Counted from the stretch's first letter, positions 1-8,673 are shown. The stretch: DNA of 64,000 bases from Paenibacillus riograndensis SBR5 (GCF_000981585.1 NZ_LN831776.1:5749187-5813186), one strand, 5' to 3'. The notes: generated from the letters alone by a model not told the origin. Numbers and translations: made by a program.

Positions 1-17
1 TCAGAAGCTTAGGCCTA

Positions 18-1358
18 TCACAGCAGCAGCAGTGCCGGGTTTTCCGCATAGGCTTTGATTTTTTGCATAAATTGCGCCGCAACCGCCCCGTCCACAGCTC
101 TGTGGTCAGCGGTCAGGCTGAGGTTCATCAAGGGTCTGATGACGATCTCACCATTGACGGCAACCGGAGTGTCCACGATGGCATTGACGCCCAGAATGGC
201 GACCTCAGGCTGATTGATAATCGGCGAAAAGGACTCCATGCCGTACATGCCCAGATTGGTAATGGTGAACGTGCCTCCGGTCAACTCCTCGGGGGTCAGG
301 CTGTTATTTCTGGCTCCTGCCGCCAGCCGTTTCACTTCCTGCGATATTTCAGCCAGTCCCTTTTGGGCGGCGTTCTTGACCACAGGGACTATAAGTCCTT
401 CCTCCAGTCCCACGGCTACTCCAATGTTGGCATAATTCCGCAGCACAAGCTCCGTTCCTTCAACAGAACAATTCAGGAGAGGGAACTCCAGCAGTACCTT
501 GGCTGCAATGCTGACCAGCAGATCAGTATAAGTAACCTTGAGCGTATCCTTCAGCTGCTGTCTCAGCAGACCCAGGGCGGTTGTATCCAGCTTCATATTG
601 TAGGTCACAGCCGGAGAAACCGCCTGGCTCTCCAGCATCCGCTTGGCGATAATTCTGCGCATGCTGTTCATCGGCACCCGTGTGACTTCCTGTATGGCTG
701 CCTGTACCGCCGGCTGTGCAGTTGTCTTAGTAGAGGCTGCCGCGAAGGAACGGATATCCTCCTTCATAATTCTTCCTTCCTTATGAAGCCCGGAAGGATC
801 AATGCCGAGGGCTGCTGCTTCTTTGGCTGCCGCCGGAGATATTTTCACTTTGGCCGCGGCTCCGCTGCCGCCTTCTGCGGCATGCTTGCGCACATCTCCT
901 GCGGTAATTCTGCCCTGCGGCCCGCTCCCTCTCACCTGCTGCAGCTCAACGGACAACAGCGCGGCTGTCTTCTTCGCATACGGCGAAGCGATGATACGGC
1001 CACCGGCGGCTGGAACCGCCGCCTCACCTACAGCAGCCGCCCCATCCGCCGGGGGGCCTGCCTGCTCAGGTGCGGGCGCCACCGCCGGCGCGCCGCCGCC
1101 AAGCAGAGCGGAGATGTCCTCATTGGCATCGCCGATGACCGCCACCGGCTGGAAGATGCCCACAGTGCCTTCTTCTACAATAATTTTCCGCAGCACTCCG
1201 CCAAGCTTTGCTTCAACTTCATTGGAGATTTTGTCCGTCTCCACATCAAACAGGATTTCCCCTTGGGTCACGGTGTCCCCCTCGGCTTTTCGCCAATTGG
1301 AGATTGTCCCTTCGGTCATAGTGAGCCCTAATTTGGGCATAACGATAAGTTCAGCCAT
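18..1358 (-). CDS. acoC: Dihydrolipoamide acetyltransferase (E2), acetoin dehydrogenase type
   Basis: E2 core of a 2-oxo acid dehydrogenase-type complex; it carries the acyl group on a lipoyl arm and passes it to CoA. Residues 1-80 form a lipoyl domain with the lipoyl lysine in ETDK (about K43). Two E3/E1-binding (PSBD) segments follow, near residues 120-165 and 175-210, joined by Ala/Pro-rich linkers. The C-terminal acyltransferase domain ends with the catalytic DHRAVDG motif. A longer reading frame starts 15 bases upstream, but GGAGG lies inside it, 6 bases before the ATG of MAELIVMPKL, so that ATG is chosen (446 aa). It is the third gene after E1 alpha and E1 beta; an E3 gene would be expected just outside the window. 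Two PSBDs is unusual, since most E2 proteins have one. Confidence 0.85.
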   Translation of the reverse strand: MAELIVMPKLGLTMTEGTISNWRKAEGDTVTQGEILFDVETDKISNEVEAKLGGVLRKIIVEEGTVGIFQPVAVIGDANEDISALLGGGAPAVAPAPEQAGPPADGAAAVGEAAVPAAGGRIIASPYAKKTAALLSVELQQVRGSGPQGRITAGDVRKHAAEGGSGAAAKVKISPAAAKEAAALGIDPSGLHKEGRIMKEDIRSFAAASTKTTAQPAVQAAIQEVTRVPMNSMRRIIAKRMLESQAVSPAVTYNMKLDTTALGLLRQQLKDTLKVTYTDLLVSIAAKVLLEFPLLNCSVEGTELVLRNYANIGVAVGLEEGLIVPVVKNAAQKGLAEISQEVKRLAAGARNNSLTPEELTGGTFTITNLGMYGMESFSPIINQPEVAILGVNAIVDTPVAVNGEIVIRPLMNLSLTADHRAVDGAVAAQFMQKIKAYAENPALLLL

Positions 1359-1402
1359 TGTGCACCTCCGCAAGTTTGCTTATTGACGTTTCTTGGGCCG
1401 GG

Positions 1403-2374
1403 TCAGAACATGCTCTTGATGCCCTGAATAATATCATCCGCATTTGGCAGCACATAAGCTTCCAGGGCCGGAGAATATGGGACGGGGGTGTCCAATGCGC
1501 CAATCCGGACAACAGGAGCGTCCAGCTCATCAAAACACAGCTCTGAGATCATAGCGGACAATTCGCCCCCGTAGCCGCCGCGCTTCACTTCTTCGGTTAC
1601 CACAAGCGCCCGGTGCGTCTTGGCGACTGAGCTGAATATCGCTTCCTTGTCCAGCGGATAGAGTGAGCGCAGATCAATAACCTCTGCTTCAATCCCCTCT
1701 TCAGCCAGTACTTTTGCGGCATTTAGCGCATCATCCACTTGCTTGCCGTACGTAATAATGGAAACGTCGCTTCCTTCTCTCTTGACACTGGCCACGCCAA
1801 AAGGAACCGCAGCAACCGTGTCGTCCACCTCGAATTTCTTCGAATACAGAACCTTGCTCTCGATATAAACCACCGGATTGTCATCTTCAATCGCAGTCAG
1901 CATCATGCCCCAGGCATCCTGGGCATTGGATGGATAGACCACCTTGAGTCCCGGCACATGCGTAACCCAGGCCTCCAGCGACCCGGAGTGCTGTGCCCCC
2001 GCACTGATTCCGCCGCCTGCCGGCAGCCGCAGCACGAGCGGTACGGAGATTTTGCCGCCGAACATGTATCTCATCTTGGCAGCCTGATTTACCAGTCCGT
2101 CCATGCCAAAGGTCAGAAAGTCAATGAACATCAGCTCAGCCACGGGTCTCAGCCCTGTTGCGGCAGCCCCCACGGAAGCTCCGACAATAATTCCTTCAGA
2201 AATCGGGGTATCCCGTACCCGCTCCTCGCCGAATTCCTCCCAGAGTCCCTTCGTTACCCCAAAGGTTCCTCCATACGGCCCGACATCCTCTCCAAGCAAT
2301 ACCACATTCGGGTCCTCCAGCATTTTGCTGCGCATTCCTTCACGGATTCCTTCACCATAGGTCATTTTTCTCAT
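1403..2374 (-). CDS. acoB: E1 beta subunit, acetoin/pyruvate dehydrogenase type
   Basis: Beta subunit of the thiamine-diphosphate-dependent E1 component (323 aa, normal for the family). The N-terminal part has the conserved LLGEDVGPYGGTFGVTKGL stretch and the C-terminal transketolase domain has VVTEEVKRGGYGGELSA. It pairs with the E1 alpha upstream, to which it is translationally coupled by an ATGA start-stop overlap at 2371-2374; a GGAGG sits 10 bases before its ATG. The E2 gene begins 44 bases downstream. The assignment to acetoin rather than pyruvate rests on operon order (alpha-beta-E2) and the sigma-54 promoter, not on the sequence of this subunit alone. Confidence 0.82.
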   Translation of the reverse strand: MRKMTYGEGIREGMRSKMLEDPNVVLLGEDVGPYGGTFGVTKGLWEEFGEERVRDTPISEGIIVGASVGAAATGLRPVAELMFIDFLTFGMDGLVNQAAKMRYMFGGKISVPLVLRLPAGGGISAGAQHSGSLEAWVTHVPGLKVVYPSNAQDAWGMMLTAIEDDNPVVYIESKVLYSKKFEVDDTVAAVPFGVASVKREGSDVSIITYGKQVDDALNAAKVLAEEGIEAEVIDLRSLYPLDKEAIFSSVAKTHRALVVTEEVKRGGYGGELSAMISELCFDELDAPVVRIGALDTPVPYSPALEAYVLPNADDIIQGIKSMF

Positions 2375-3357
2375 CTGCTTCTAGCCTCCTCCACGATATC
2401 GGAATAAATCCCTTGAACCGAAGCCTCCAGAGCCGGATAACCGCTGGCAAAAGCGAAATCAAGCGCCTCCTGGATCTCCCCGTCAACCTCATCCCCGATT
2501 TGTTTTAACTCGTCCGCCGTCATCAGCTTGTTCTCCGTAAGGTACTTTTCAAATCTGGGGATTGGGTCCTTTTGCAGCCAGGCCTCCACTTCTTCCTTCG
2601 GTCTATAAGCTCCGGGATCACCTTCGAAGTGGCCATGCTGTCTGTACGTTTTGAATTCCAGCAGGGTAGGGCCTTCGCCGTTTCTCGCCCGCCGGACCGC
2701 CTCTTGTACATGTTCATACACCGTAATCACATCGTTGCCGTCCGCCGTAAAGGAAGGCATGCAATAGCCCTCGCCCCGTTTCGCAATGTCCTTGATCGTC
2801 TGATGTCTGGCCTGGCTGACCGATATCCCGTAGAGATTGTTCTCGCATACAAAAATAACCGGCAGCTTCCATAGGCTTGCTAAATTCATCGCTTCATGAA
2901 AAGTGCTCTGATTCGTGGAAGCGTCTCCGAAAAAGCACACGCTGACCTGATCGCTTCCCCTGTAACTTGCGCTCCACGCCGCTCCGGTTGCAATCAGGTG
3001 GCCCGCACCGACAATTCCGTTGGCGCCGAGTATGCCCAGCTCCGCATCCGCGATATGCATCGAACCGCCTTTGCCTTTACAGTAGCCGGTTTCCTTGCCG
3101 AACAGCTCTGCCATCATATATTTCAGATTTCCGCCCTTGGCGACGATATGTCCATGCCCCCGGTGGGTGCTCGTAATATAATCGTCATCCCGCAGATTGG
3201 CGCAGGCCCCGACGGCGATGGCCTCTTCCCCGATGTAAAGATGGACAAAGCCCGGTATTTTTCCTTCTGCAAAAAAGGTGGATGCCGTCTTTTCAAATTT
3301 CCGGATACTCAGCATCTTCCGGTACATCCCGCTAAGCAATTCTTTTGAAATACGCAA
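2371..3357 (-). CDS. acoA: E1 alpha subunit, acetoin/pyruvate dehydrogenase type
   Basis: Alpha subunit of the thiamine-diphosphate E1 component. THRGHGH near residue 65 and GDAS followed by ENN about 28 residues later make up the ThDP/Mg-binding motif; KGKGGSMHIAD near residue 94 is typical of acetoin and pyruvate E1 alpha chains. The frame can be read from an ATG 30 bases upstream, but that codon comes before the AGGAGG. The TTG at 3357 lies 7 bases after GGAGG and gives a 328-residue protein of normal length, so a TTG start is chosen. It is the first gene of the operon, with a sigma-54 promoter about 40 bases upstream. In Bacillus the aco operon is driven by SigL and AcoR; the alternative, a branched-chain (bkd) complex, usually has its E3 gene upstream of E1 alpha, and none is present here. 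Confidence 0.85.
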   Translation of the reverse strand: MRISKELLSGMYRKMLSIRKFEKTASTFFAEGKIPGFVHLYIGEEAIAVGACANLRDDDYITSTHRGHGHIVAKGGNLKYMMAELFGKETGYCKGKGGSMHIADAELGILGANGIVGAGHLIATGAAWSASYRGSDQVSVCFFGDASTNQSTFHEAMNLASLWKLPVIFVCENNLYGISVSQARHQTIKDIAKRGEGYCMPSFTADGNDVITVYEHVQEAVRRARNGEGPTLLEFKTYRQHGHFEGDPGAYRPKEEVEAWLQKDPIPRFEKYLTENKLMTADELKQIGDEVDGEIQEALDFAFASGYPALEASVQGIYSDIVEEARSR

Positions 3358-3397
3358 TTGAATCCCTCCTCTTGATTTGGCCCTCACCTATATACAG

Positions 3398-3414
3398 AGC
3401 AATTTCCGTGCCAA
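3398..3414 (-). promoter_or_regulatory. Sigma-54 (-24/-12) promoter of the aco-type operon
   Basis: On the minus strand the sequence reads TTGGCACGGAAATTGCT. It matches the sigma-54 consensus YTGGCACGrNNNTTGCW at every defined position, with GG and GC at the correct spacing. The start site would fall near 3386, about 29 bases before the TTG of E1 alpha. Expression should need an AcoR-like enhancer-binding activator, which is not encoded in the window. Confidence 0.85.
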
Positions 3415-3484
3415 CTTTGCAAAATTCTCTATTTTTATTTTTTCATGCGGATTCTCTGAAATTACAGCCGCCAGAGGGGTTAAC

Positions 3485-3582
3485 CCGCCGGTTGAACGGC
3501 GGATGCACAAAAGCACCCTTTCCCAAAAAGGGAAAGGGTGCGCACGGGTTTTCCCATTCCGGGAAGTTTCCCGAAATGGGAA
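3485..3582. repeat. Three stacked palindromes between the mur and aco operons
   Basis: Three inverted repeats lie side by side. CCGCCG/CGGCGG is at 3485-3502. GCACCCTTTCCC/GGGAAAGGGTGC is at 3513-3541, a perfect 12-bp stem with an A5/T5 loop. TTCCCATTCCGGGAA/TTCCCGAAATGGGAA is at 3551-3582, 15 bp with one mismatch. On the minus strand the middle one is followed by TTTTG and may end the mur operon. The set lies about 85-180 bases upstream of the sigma-54 promoter, which also suits enhancer sites for an activator. Confidence 0.6.
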
Positions 3583-3679
3583 TGCGAAAGCTTTTAAATT
3601 AACCAGCACTTTGGCGAATTTTGTACACCTAATTCCTGCCTGTTCACCACATACGGCCGCTTTTTCGGACTCATTTTAT

Positions 3680-4159
3680 CTAATAATAAATACGTAATAC
3701 AGCATCCTCATCCTGCAAGCCTTCAATCCGCTGAACCTTCTCTTGGCCGCCAGGTACAATTACTGAGGTGATGTCGGATAACCCTGCTTCCTGAATCCTG
3801 GCTATATCAAATTCCAGCAGCAGCTCCCCCTGCTCAACCGTCTGCCCTGTCACAACATGGGGCACAAAACCTTCACCTTTCAGCGATACCGTGTCTACCC
3901 CAACATGAATGAGAATCTGTATGCCGGCTTCATTTTCCAGCAAAATTGCATGATTGCTTCGATTCATGATATGGGATATTTTCCCTGAAAAGGGTGCCCG
4001 CACCTCTCCTTTAATAGGTTGAACAGCAAACCCTTCCCCCATAGCTTTCGTAGAAAACGCTTCATCCGGGACTTGCTCAAGACCCACTACTTGTCCGGGG
4101 ACTGGGGAGATAATATCCAGGGTATTTTCTTCGATTTTGTTTTTTCTCCAGCCAAACAT
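3680..4159 (-). CDS. PTS glucose-type EIIA protein, likely partner of MurP
   Basis: Soluble phosphocarrier of the PTS, crr/IIA-Glc type, 159 aa (full length for a single-domain IIA). It passes phosphate from HPr to an EIIB domain. The phospho-accepting histidine is H85 in ILIHVGVDTV and the second active-site histidine is H70 in SNHAILLENE. It follows murR by 20 bases as the last gene of the MurNAc operon. The MurP protein encoded upstream has EIIB and EIIC but no EIIA, so this protein is the obvious phosphate donor; that pairing is inferred from the context. Confidence 0.85.
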   Translation of the reverse strand: MFGWRKNKIEENTLDIISPVPGQVVGLEQVPDEAFSTKAMGEGFAVQPIKGEVRAPFSGKISHIMNRSNHAILLENEAGIQILIHVGVDTVSLKGEGFVPHVVTGQTVEQGELLLEFDIARIQEAGLSDITSVIVPGGQEKVQRIEGLQDEDAVLRIYY

Positions 4160-4179
4160 TTAATTCTCTCCTCGCTGAG

Positions 4180-5049
4180 TTAGGTCTCCGGCAAGTTTTT
4201 CAATTCATTAGTCGCCTTGCGGGTTCTCGTAATTTTATCAATAGAATCGTTAATATTAATTGAGGCGTATGCATAATACAGCACATCCACGACAAAAAAC
4301 TGGCTATGCTTGGAACTGGTTGCCGCACTTCTCACCTTTGCTTCAGGAGCAAGTGAGGTAAACAGATTGAAATCGCTTATATCCGATAACTCGCTGCGGC
4401 CAAACCCGGTAAAGCTAACGGTGGTCAATCCGCTTTTTTGGGCAAATTTCATCAGCTCCAGCACTTCCTTGGTCGCAGCGCTATACGAAATTCCAATAAA
4501 TACGCTTCCTTTGGGTGCATTAGCCATACTCATGGTGAGTACATGGATATCATGAAACGCATATACATTTTTCCCCATCCGGAGCCATTTTTGGGCAATG
4601 TCCTCTGCAACCAGTGCCGATGCGCCAATCCCGTAGGCAAATATGACGGGGGCCATGTACAGGCTGTGCGCCACTTTTTCAATCATAGCTACGTCAAGCT
4701 GCCCTACGGTATCCTTGAGAGACTGGATCACATTAGATAAAATTTTATCGACGATCTCCGCCGTATTTTCATTTTTATTTAAATCGAAGTAACCGGTTTT
4801 TTGCCCTTGAGCCAGATCTGCCGACAAAGCTACCTTTAATTCGGGGAAGCCCTTCAGGCCGATTGAACGGCAAAAACGCACGACTGACGCACTGCTGGAA
4901 AGAGAACGTGCTGCCATTTCCTGTACGGACATAATCATCGCTTCTTCCGGGGACTCCAGTACAAAGCGCGCTACCTTTTGCTCGGATTGTGTTAATTTTG
5001 GCATCACATTTTCAATTCTTGATAAAATTTGACCCACTCCGACACCCAT
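4180..5049 (-). CDS. murR: MurR/RpiR-family transcriptional regulator
   Basis: 289-residue regulator with an N-terminal RpiR-type helix-turn-helix (residues about 5-80, with SVQEMAARSLSSSASVVRFCRSIG) and a C-terminal SIS sugar-phosphate-binding domain (about 125-265). Regulators of this family sense MurNAc-6-phosphate and repress MurNAc catabolism. GGAGGTG lies 5 bases before the ATG. It sits inside the operon it should control, between mupG and the EIIA gene. Two AT-rich palindromes over the murQ promoter are its likely operators. Confidence 0.85.
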   Translation of the reverse strand: MGVGVGQILSRIENVMPKLTQSEQKVARFVLESPEEAMIMSVQEMAARSLSSSASVVRFCRSIGLKGFPELKVALSADLAQGQKTGYFDLNKNENTAEIVDKILSNVIQSLKDTVGQLDVAMIEKVAHSLYMAPVIFAYGIGASALVAEDIAQKWLRMGKNVYAFHDIHVLTMSMANAPKGSVFIGISYSAATKEVLELMKFAQKSGLTTVSFTGFGRSELSDISDFNLFTSLAPEAKVRSAATSSKHSQFFVVDVLYYAYASININDSIDKITRTRKATNELKNLPET

Positions 5050-5096
5050 ACCAACACCTCCGTAATGACGTGAACAATAAATTTTATACCTTAATA

Positions 5097-6146
5097 TTAT
5101 TCACAATAGGATGCCGTGGCAAGAAACCGAAAGGGAAGCCTGTGCTTATGCAGCAGCGGCAGCAGGGGAATATCCCTTTGGGCGACATAGCCGATGACGT
5201 TAACCCGTTCATCGGCGGGCAAAGGCTGGAGGACAATCTGAAATTCCCCGCGGTACCGTAGATATTTATCATTATCGATCGTTAGCGCTCCGGCTGGACG
5301 TTCCACGGTATGCTCCGGTAGAATGCTTCCCCTAAAGTGATGCCGCGCTTCCTCTGAACGAATTACGTCACGTGCTATATCCGGACGGTTATGGTGGACT
5401 GCCTCCCATACATGTGATGGCCTTTGCTTCTCAACGCCCAGTAACACTGCTCCTTCATTCCAGGCAAGAAATTGCTGCATCGTCCAGGAGCTTACCGATA
5501 AATCGCCAATAAGAACATGATCCACAAAGCACTCCTGCACTAATTCCAAGTAACCGGCAAAAGGAGACAGATGACGATGCTTCTCCAGGCTTGGCAGCCC
5601 CTCATGCAGCGGGCCTCTTAAATCCCCGTCCCCGGGAATAAAGGCAGCAACGGTTAAGCCTTGGGATTGCAGCCAGCGGTTCTGGTTCTGGAAAATGGTC
5701 AGCTCAAGACCTGTCTCCGGTCTCGGATAATAATTATGCCAAGCCTCCAGGGAAGCGAAATTCGCCTGCTGCCCGCGCAAGCCGTCCAAAAATGCCTGAT
5801 CGATCGTACTCGCATTCAAAGCAACACGCCATTCGTGGGTCAGCCCGGCAATTTCAGCAATCTCCATGCCGTTATCAATTCTTAATCCGGTAACCCCGCT
5901 GTCTTTCAATTGCTGCAGCGAGAAATGCTCAAAGGTTCTTGGAGACACATCCACCATGAAAAGCATATTGTGTTTGCGGGCAAACTGCCCGATACTCGTC
6001 AGCGGCTCCAGCAGCTCCCGCGGGTCCTCCTCCGGAATCTGCAGCGAAGTAAAAATCGAATTGAATCCATTCAGCTGCATGTAGCGCAAATATTCCATTG
6101 TCTTATCAAGGCTCTGCTCAGTTAGTGATACCAATACACCACTCAC
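5097..6146 (-). CDS. mupG: 6-phospho-N-acetylmuramidase, MupG (DUF871) family
   Basis: 349-residue DUF871 protein; the Staphylococcus member MupG splits MurNAc-6-phosphate-GlcNAc into MurNAc-6-phosphate and GlcNAc in the cytoplasm. Family features seen are the N-terminal barrel start MSGVLVSLTEQSLDKTMEYL, FTSLQIPEED, MVDVSPRTFE and GLRIDNGM, and a C-terminal beta domain with GSILPEHTVERPAGALTIDND. It lies between murP and murR, the same gene set as the staphylococcal mupG-murQ-murP-murR operon. Its presence implies that the disaccharide, not only free MurNAc, is imported. Confidence 0.85.
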   Translation of the reverse strand: MSGVLVSLTEQSLDKTMEYLRYMQLNGFNSIFTSLQIPEEDPRELLEPLTSIGQFARKHNMLFMVDVSPRTFEHFSLQQLKDSGVTGLRIDNGMEIAEIAGLTHEWRVALNASTIDQAFLDGLRGQQANFASLEAWHNYYPRPETGLELTIFQNQNRWLQSQGLTVAAFIPGDGDLRGPLHEGLPSLEKHRHLSPFAGYLELVQECFVDHVLIGDLSVSSWTMQQFLAWNEGAVLLGVEKQRPSHVWEAVHHNRPDIARDVIRSEEARHHFRGSILPEHTVERPAGALTIDNDKYLRYRGEFQIVLQPLPADERVNVIGYVAQRDIPLLPLLHKHRLPFRFLATASYCE

Positions 6147-6185
6147 TTGCTCACACTCCTTTGTGCCGGATCGTTATTTATTGGT

Positions 6186-7655
6186 TCAGGCTTCCTTTGC
6201 TTGACGGGCTTCCTTTGGCGTACCGAACAAATAGGTACAGATAAATCCAAAGAAGTATGCTGTAATCAATCCCAGCAGGTACACCCACCATTTACCGTCA
6301 GCAATCAGCAGCAGCATTTCGATACCCGACGCGCCAATGGACATAGCGCCTACATTGCCAAAATATCCGATGACCGCACCACCAAACGCACCGCCCAGAC
6401 ACGCAGTTACGAATGGCTTGCCCAAAGGAAGGGTTACGCCATAAATCAACGGTTCGCCGATGCCAAGCACACCTACAGGCAAAGCCCCTTTAATAATGCC
6501 CGTAAGCTGCTTGTTCTTACGGCAGCGGATCCAAAGTGCCAGCCCCGCACCTACCTGACCTGCCCCGGCCATGGCCAGAATCGGCAGCAATATGGTCATC
6601 CCGGTCTGGGCAATCAATTCGATATGAATGGGTGTCATGATGTGATGCAGACCAAGCATAACCATAACCAGCCAGATTCCGCCGAGGAAAAAGCCTGCAA
6701 ACGCACCGCCTACAGATAATATCCAGTTAACGGCTACCAGCAGATTGTCGGCAACAAACCCGGCTAATGGCATGATCAAAAAGATGGTCAGCAAGCCGGT
6801 TGCCAGTACACTCAGAAAAGAAGTAACAATCAGATCGATGGAGTTAGGCATGATTTTATGCAATCTTTTTTCAATCAAGGCTAAAATCCAAACCGCCAGC
6901 ACAACACCAATGATACCGCCTTGCCCGGCGATCAGCGGTTCTCCCGTAAATAAATTGTGGATAGGCAGCTCCGGCTTCATCCCGGTAAGAAGCGTCGCAC
7001 CGCCAATTACACCGCCTAATGACGGGCTTGCACCAAATACTCTGGCAGAGTTGATGCCCACAAAAATCGCCATATAGGAGAAGATGCCGTTTTTGATGAC
7101 ATTGAGGATCAGGTTAAATTGCGCCCAGCCTTCACCGGACAGATGTCCCGCTGTAATGAAATTGCCGATCACGGAGGTAATCCCCGCCAGCAGACCAGCC
7201 GCCACAAATGCAGGTGCCAGCGGAATAAAAATGTTTGAAATCGATTTCAGGAAGTTTTTCACAGGCGTATTGTTTTTTTCCTTATATTTCTCTTTATTCT
7301 TAGCCGCAAGCTGCTCTGCCTTCTCTTTGTCGCTTAATCCGTTTATCCGGCTATCCGGGTTCGGGAATGCATGGGCAGCCTGTAAGGGAACGGGTTCTCC
7401 CAGCTCCACTCCGCTGATGTCGGCAAGCACCCGGGAGACCTTCTCCACCAGGCCGGGGCCGACAATAATTTGCAGTGTAGATTCCTCGATTACGCCTATT
7501 ACACCGGGAACACGCTTCAAATCCTCAATGCTCGCATAGCTTTCGTCCCTTAAAGTGATCCGGACCCGCGTCATACAGTGGGTAATCAATTCCACATTTT
7601 GAATCCCTCCCACCGTACTCAAAATGCCATGTGCCAAATCCTGTTCCTTTGACAT
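6186..7655 (-). CDS. murP: PTS MurNAc transporter, EIIBC (MurP)
   Basis: 489-residue PTS permease. Residues 1-85 are a EIIB domain with the phosphorylated cysteine C27 in HCMTRVRI. After a charged linker (about 105-135) comes a EIIC membrane domain with about ten hydrophobic segments and the conserved GIGEPLIYGVTLPLGKPF stretch. There is no EIIA domain, so a partner is needed; one is encoded at the end of the operon. Its start lies two bases after the murQ stop, so the two are probably translationally coupled. The MurNAc or MurNAc-GlcNAc substrate is inferred from murQ, mupG and murR around it. Confidence 0.87.
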   Translation of the reverse strand: MSKEQDLAHGILSTVGGIQNVELITHCMTRVRITLRDESYASIEDLKRVPGVIGVIEESTLQIIVGPGLVEKVSRVLADISGVELGEPVPLQAAHAFPNPDSRINGLSDKEKAEQLAAKNKEKYKEKNNTPVKNFLKSISNIFIPLAPAFVAAGLLAGITSVIGNFITAGHLSGEGWAQFNLILNVIKNGIFSYMAIFVGINSARVFGASPSLGGVIGGATLLTGMKPELPIHNLFTGEPLIAGQGGIIGVVLAVWILALIEKRLHKIMPNSIDLIVTSFLSVLATGLLTIFLIMPLAGFVADNLLVAVNWILSVGGAFAGFFLGGIWLVMVMLGLHHIMTPIHIELIAQTGMTILLPILAMAGAGQVGAGLALWIRCRKNKQLTGIIKGALPVGVLGIGEPLIYGVTLPLGKPFVTACLGGAFGGAVIGYFGNVGAMSIGASGIEMLLLIADGKWWVYLLGLITAYFFGFICTYLFGTPKEARQAKEA

Positions 7656-7657
7656 GG

Positions 7658-8569
7658 TTATTCCCCCTTGTGGTGTTGTACCGCCTGACGAATAAATCCT
7701 CCCGCTTCCTGCAATCTTTGCTGCGCCTCTTCAAGCCCAAGTCCCGCAAGCAGCATCACTACAGCTACTTTGACCTGATGATGGCTTCTTTCATAATAAA
7801 TGGAGGCTGTATCCATATCGCAGCCTGTGATCTCGCTAATGATCGATTTGGCTCTGATCACCAGCTTCTCATTGGTCGGCTGCACATCCACCATTAAATT
7901 GCTGTAAACCTTGCCTATGCCGATCATGGCTGCGGTGGAAATCATGTTCAGCACCATCTTCTGGGCGGTTCCGGCCTTCAAGCGGGTAGAACCTGTCAAG
8001 ATCTCCGCCCCTGTCAAAATTTCGATCGGGTATTGTGCATATTTACTGATCTCTGCATCCGGATTGCAGGACAAGCTGGCCGTAGACGCCCCAATCCGGG
8101 CAGCATACTTCAATGCACCGATGACATACGGTGTCCGCCCGCTGGCGGCTATTCCCAGTACAGTATCATTATGCGTCAGATTCAGCTGTTTAAGATCAGC
8201 TTCACCTTGTTCCCCTGAATCCTCCGCACCTTCGACTGCCAGTCTGATTGCCGTTTCTCCACCTGCGATCAAGCCCTGCACCATGTCCGGACCGGTTCCA
8301 AATGTAGGCACACACTCTACGGCGTCGAGAATCCCCAATCTTCCGCTTGTTCCTGCCCCGGTATAAATCAGACGTCCACCCTGCTTGAAGCTTCGTACCA
8401 CACAGGTGACTACCTTTTCGATCTCCCCCAGCTTTTCTTTCACTGCCAGGGATACCTTCTCATCCTCCTCCTGCATGAGCTTGAGTACAGCTGCAGGGGA
8501 TAACTGGTCCAGCTCCAAAGTCCGTTGATTCCGTGTTTCCGTGGTTAGATTCTCCAGCAAAATATTCAT
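7658..8569 (-). CDS. murQ: N-acetylmuramic acid 6-phosphate etherase
   Basis: Cytoplasmic etherase that splits the lactyl ether of MurNAc-6-phosphate to give GlcNAc-6-phosphate and D-lactate. It is 303 aa, the normal length. It starts with the family's LTTETRNQRTLELDQLS and carries the SIS motif YTGAGTSGRLGILDAVEC near residue 70. LKAGTAQKMVLNMISTA and LMVDVQPTNEKL are also diagnostic. It is the first gene of the operon and has a promoter with overlapping operator sites upstream. Confidence 0.93.
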   Translation of the reverse strand: MNILLENLTTETRNQRTLELDQLSPAAVLKLMQEEDEKVSLAVKEKLGEIEKVVTCVVRSFKQGGRLIYTGAGTSGRLGILDAVECVPTFGTGPDMVQGLIAGGETAIRLAVEGAEDSGEQGEADLKQLNLTHNDTVLGIAASGRTPYVIGALKYAARIGASTASLSCNPDAEISKYAQYPIEILTGAEILTGSTRLKAGTAQKMVLNMISTAAMIGIGKVYSNLMVDVQPTNEKLVIRAKSIISEITGCDMDTASIYYERSHHQVKVAVVMLLAGLGLEEAQQRLQEAGGFIRQAVQHHKGE

Positions 8570-8613
8570 CCTTTCCTCTAAACTAATCCTTCTTTATTTA
8601 TTTGGCTGGCCCT

Positions 8614-8642
8614 ATTATAGCTCGCGTGTAATTTTATTACAA
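8614..8642 (-). promoter_or_regulatory. Sigma-A promoter of the mur operon
   Basis: On the minus strand TTGTAA (8637-8642) is followed after exactly 17 bases by TATAAT (8614-8619). The start site would be near 8607, about 38 bases before murQ. The -35 box and most of the spacer are covered by the first palindrome of the MurR-type operator. Confidence 0.7.
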
Positions 8643-8673
8643 GATGTTTGTCAACTTCATGTAATATTATTTC
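8628..8673. promoter_or_regulatory. Pair of probable MurR operators
   Basis: Two palindromes occur: GTAATTTTATTAC at 8628-8640 (perfect apart from its odd centre) and GTAATATTATTTC at 8661-8673 (one mismatch). Their centres are 33 bases apart, about three helical turns. Read on the minus strand both fit TTGWAATAAWATTACAYG, the AT-rich form common for RpiR-family operators. The first covers the promoter -35 box, which suits repression by the MurR encoded in the operon. That MurR binds here is inferred. Confidence 0.6.

Noticed and set aside
63-1331. 422-codon open frame opposite the E2 gene
   Set aside because: It is a shadow of acoC: composition is odd (rich in Arg, His, Cys), it has no ribosome binding site, and the minus strand encodes a clear E2 protein.
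18-3357. Branched-chain 2-oxo acid dehydrogenase (bkd) as the identity of the E1/E2 genes
   Set aside because: Sigma-54 control fits both, but bkd operons usually carry the E3 gene before E1 alpha, and the KGKGGSMHIAD stretch fits the acetoin/pyruvate group better. It is not fully excluded.
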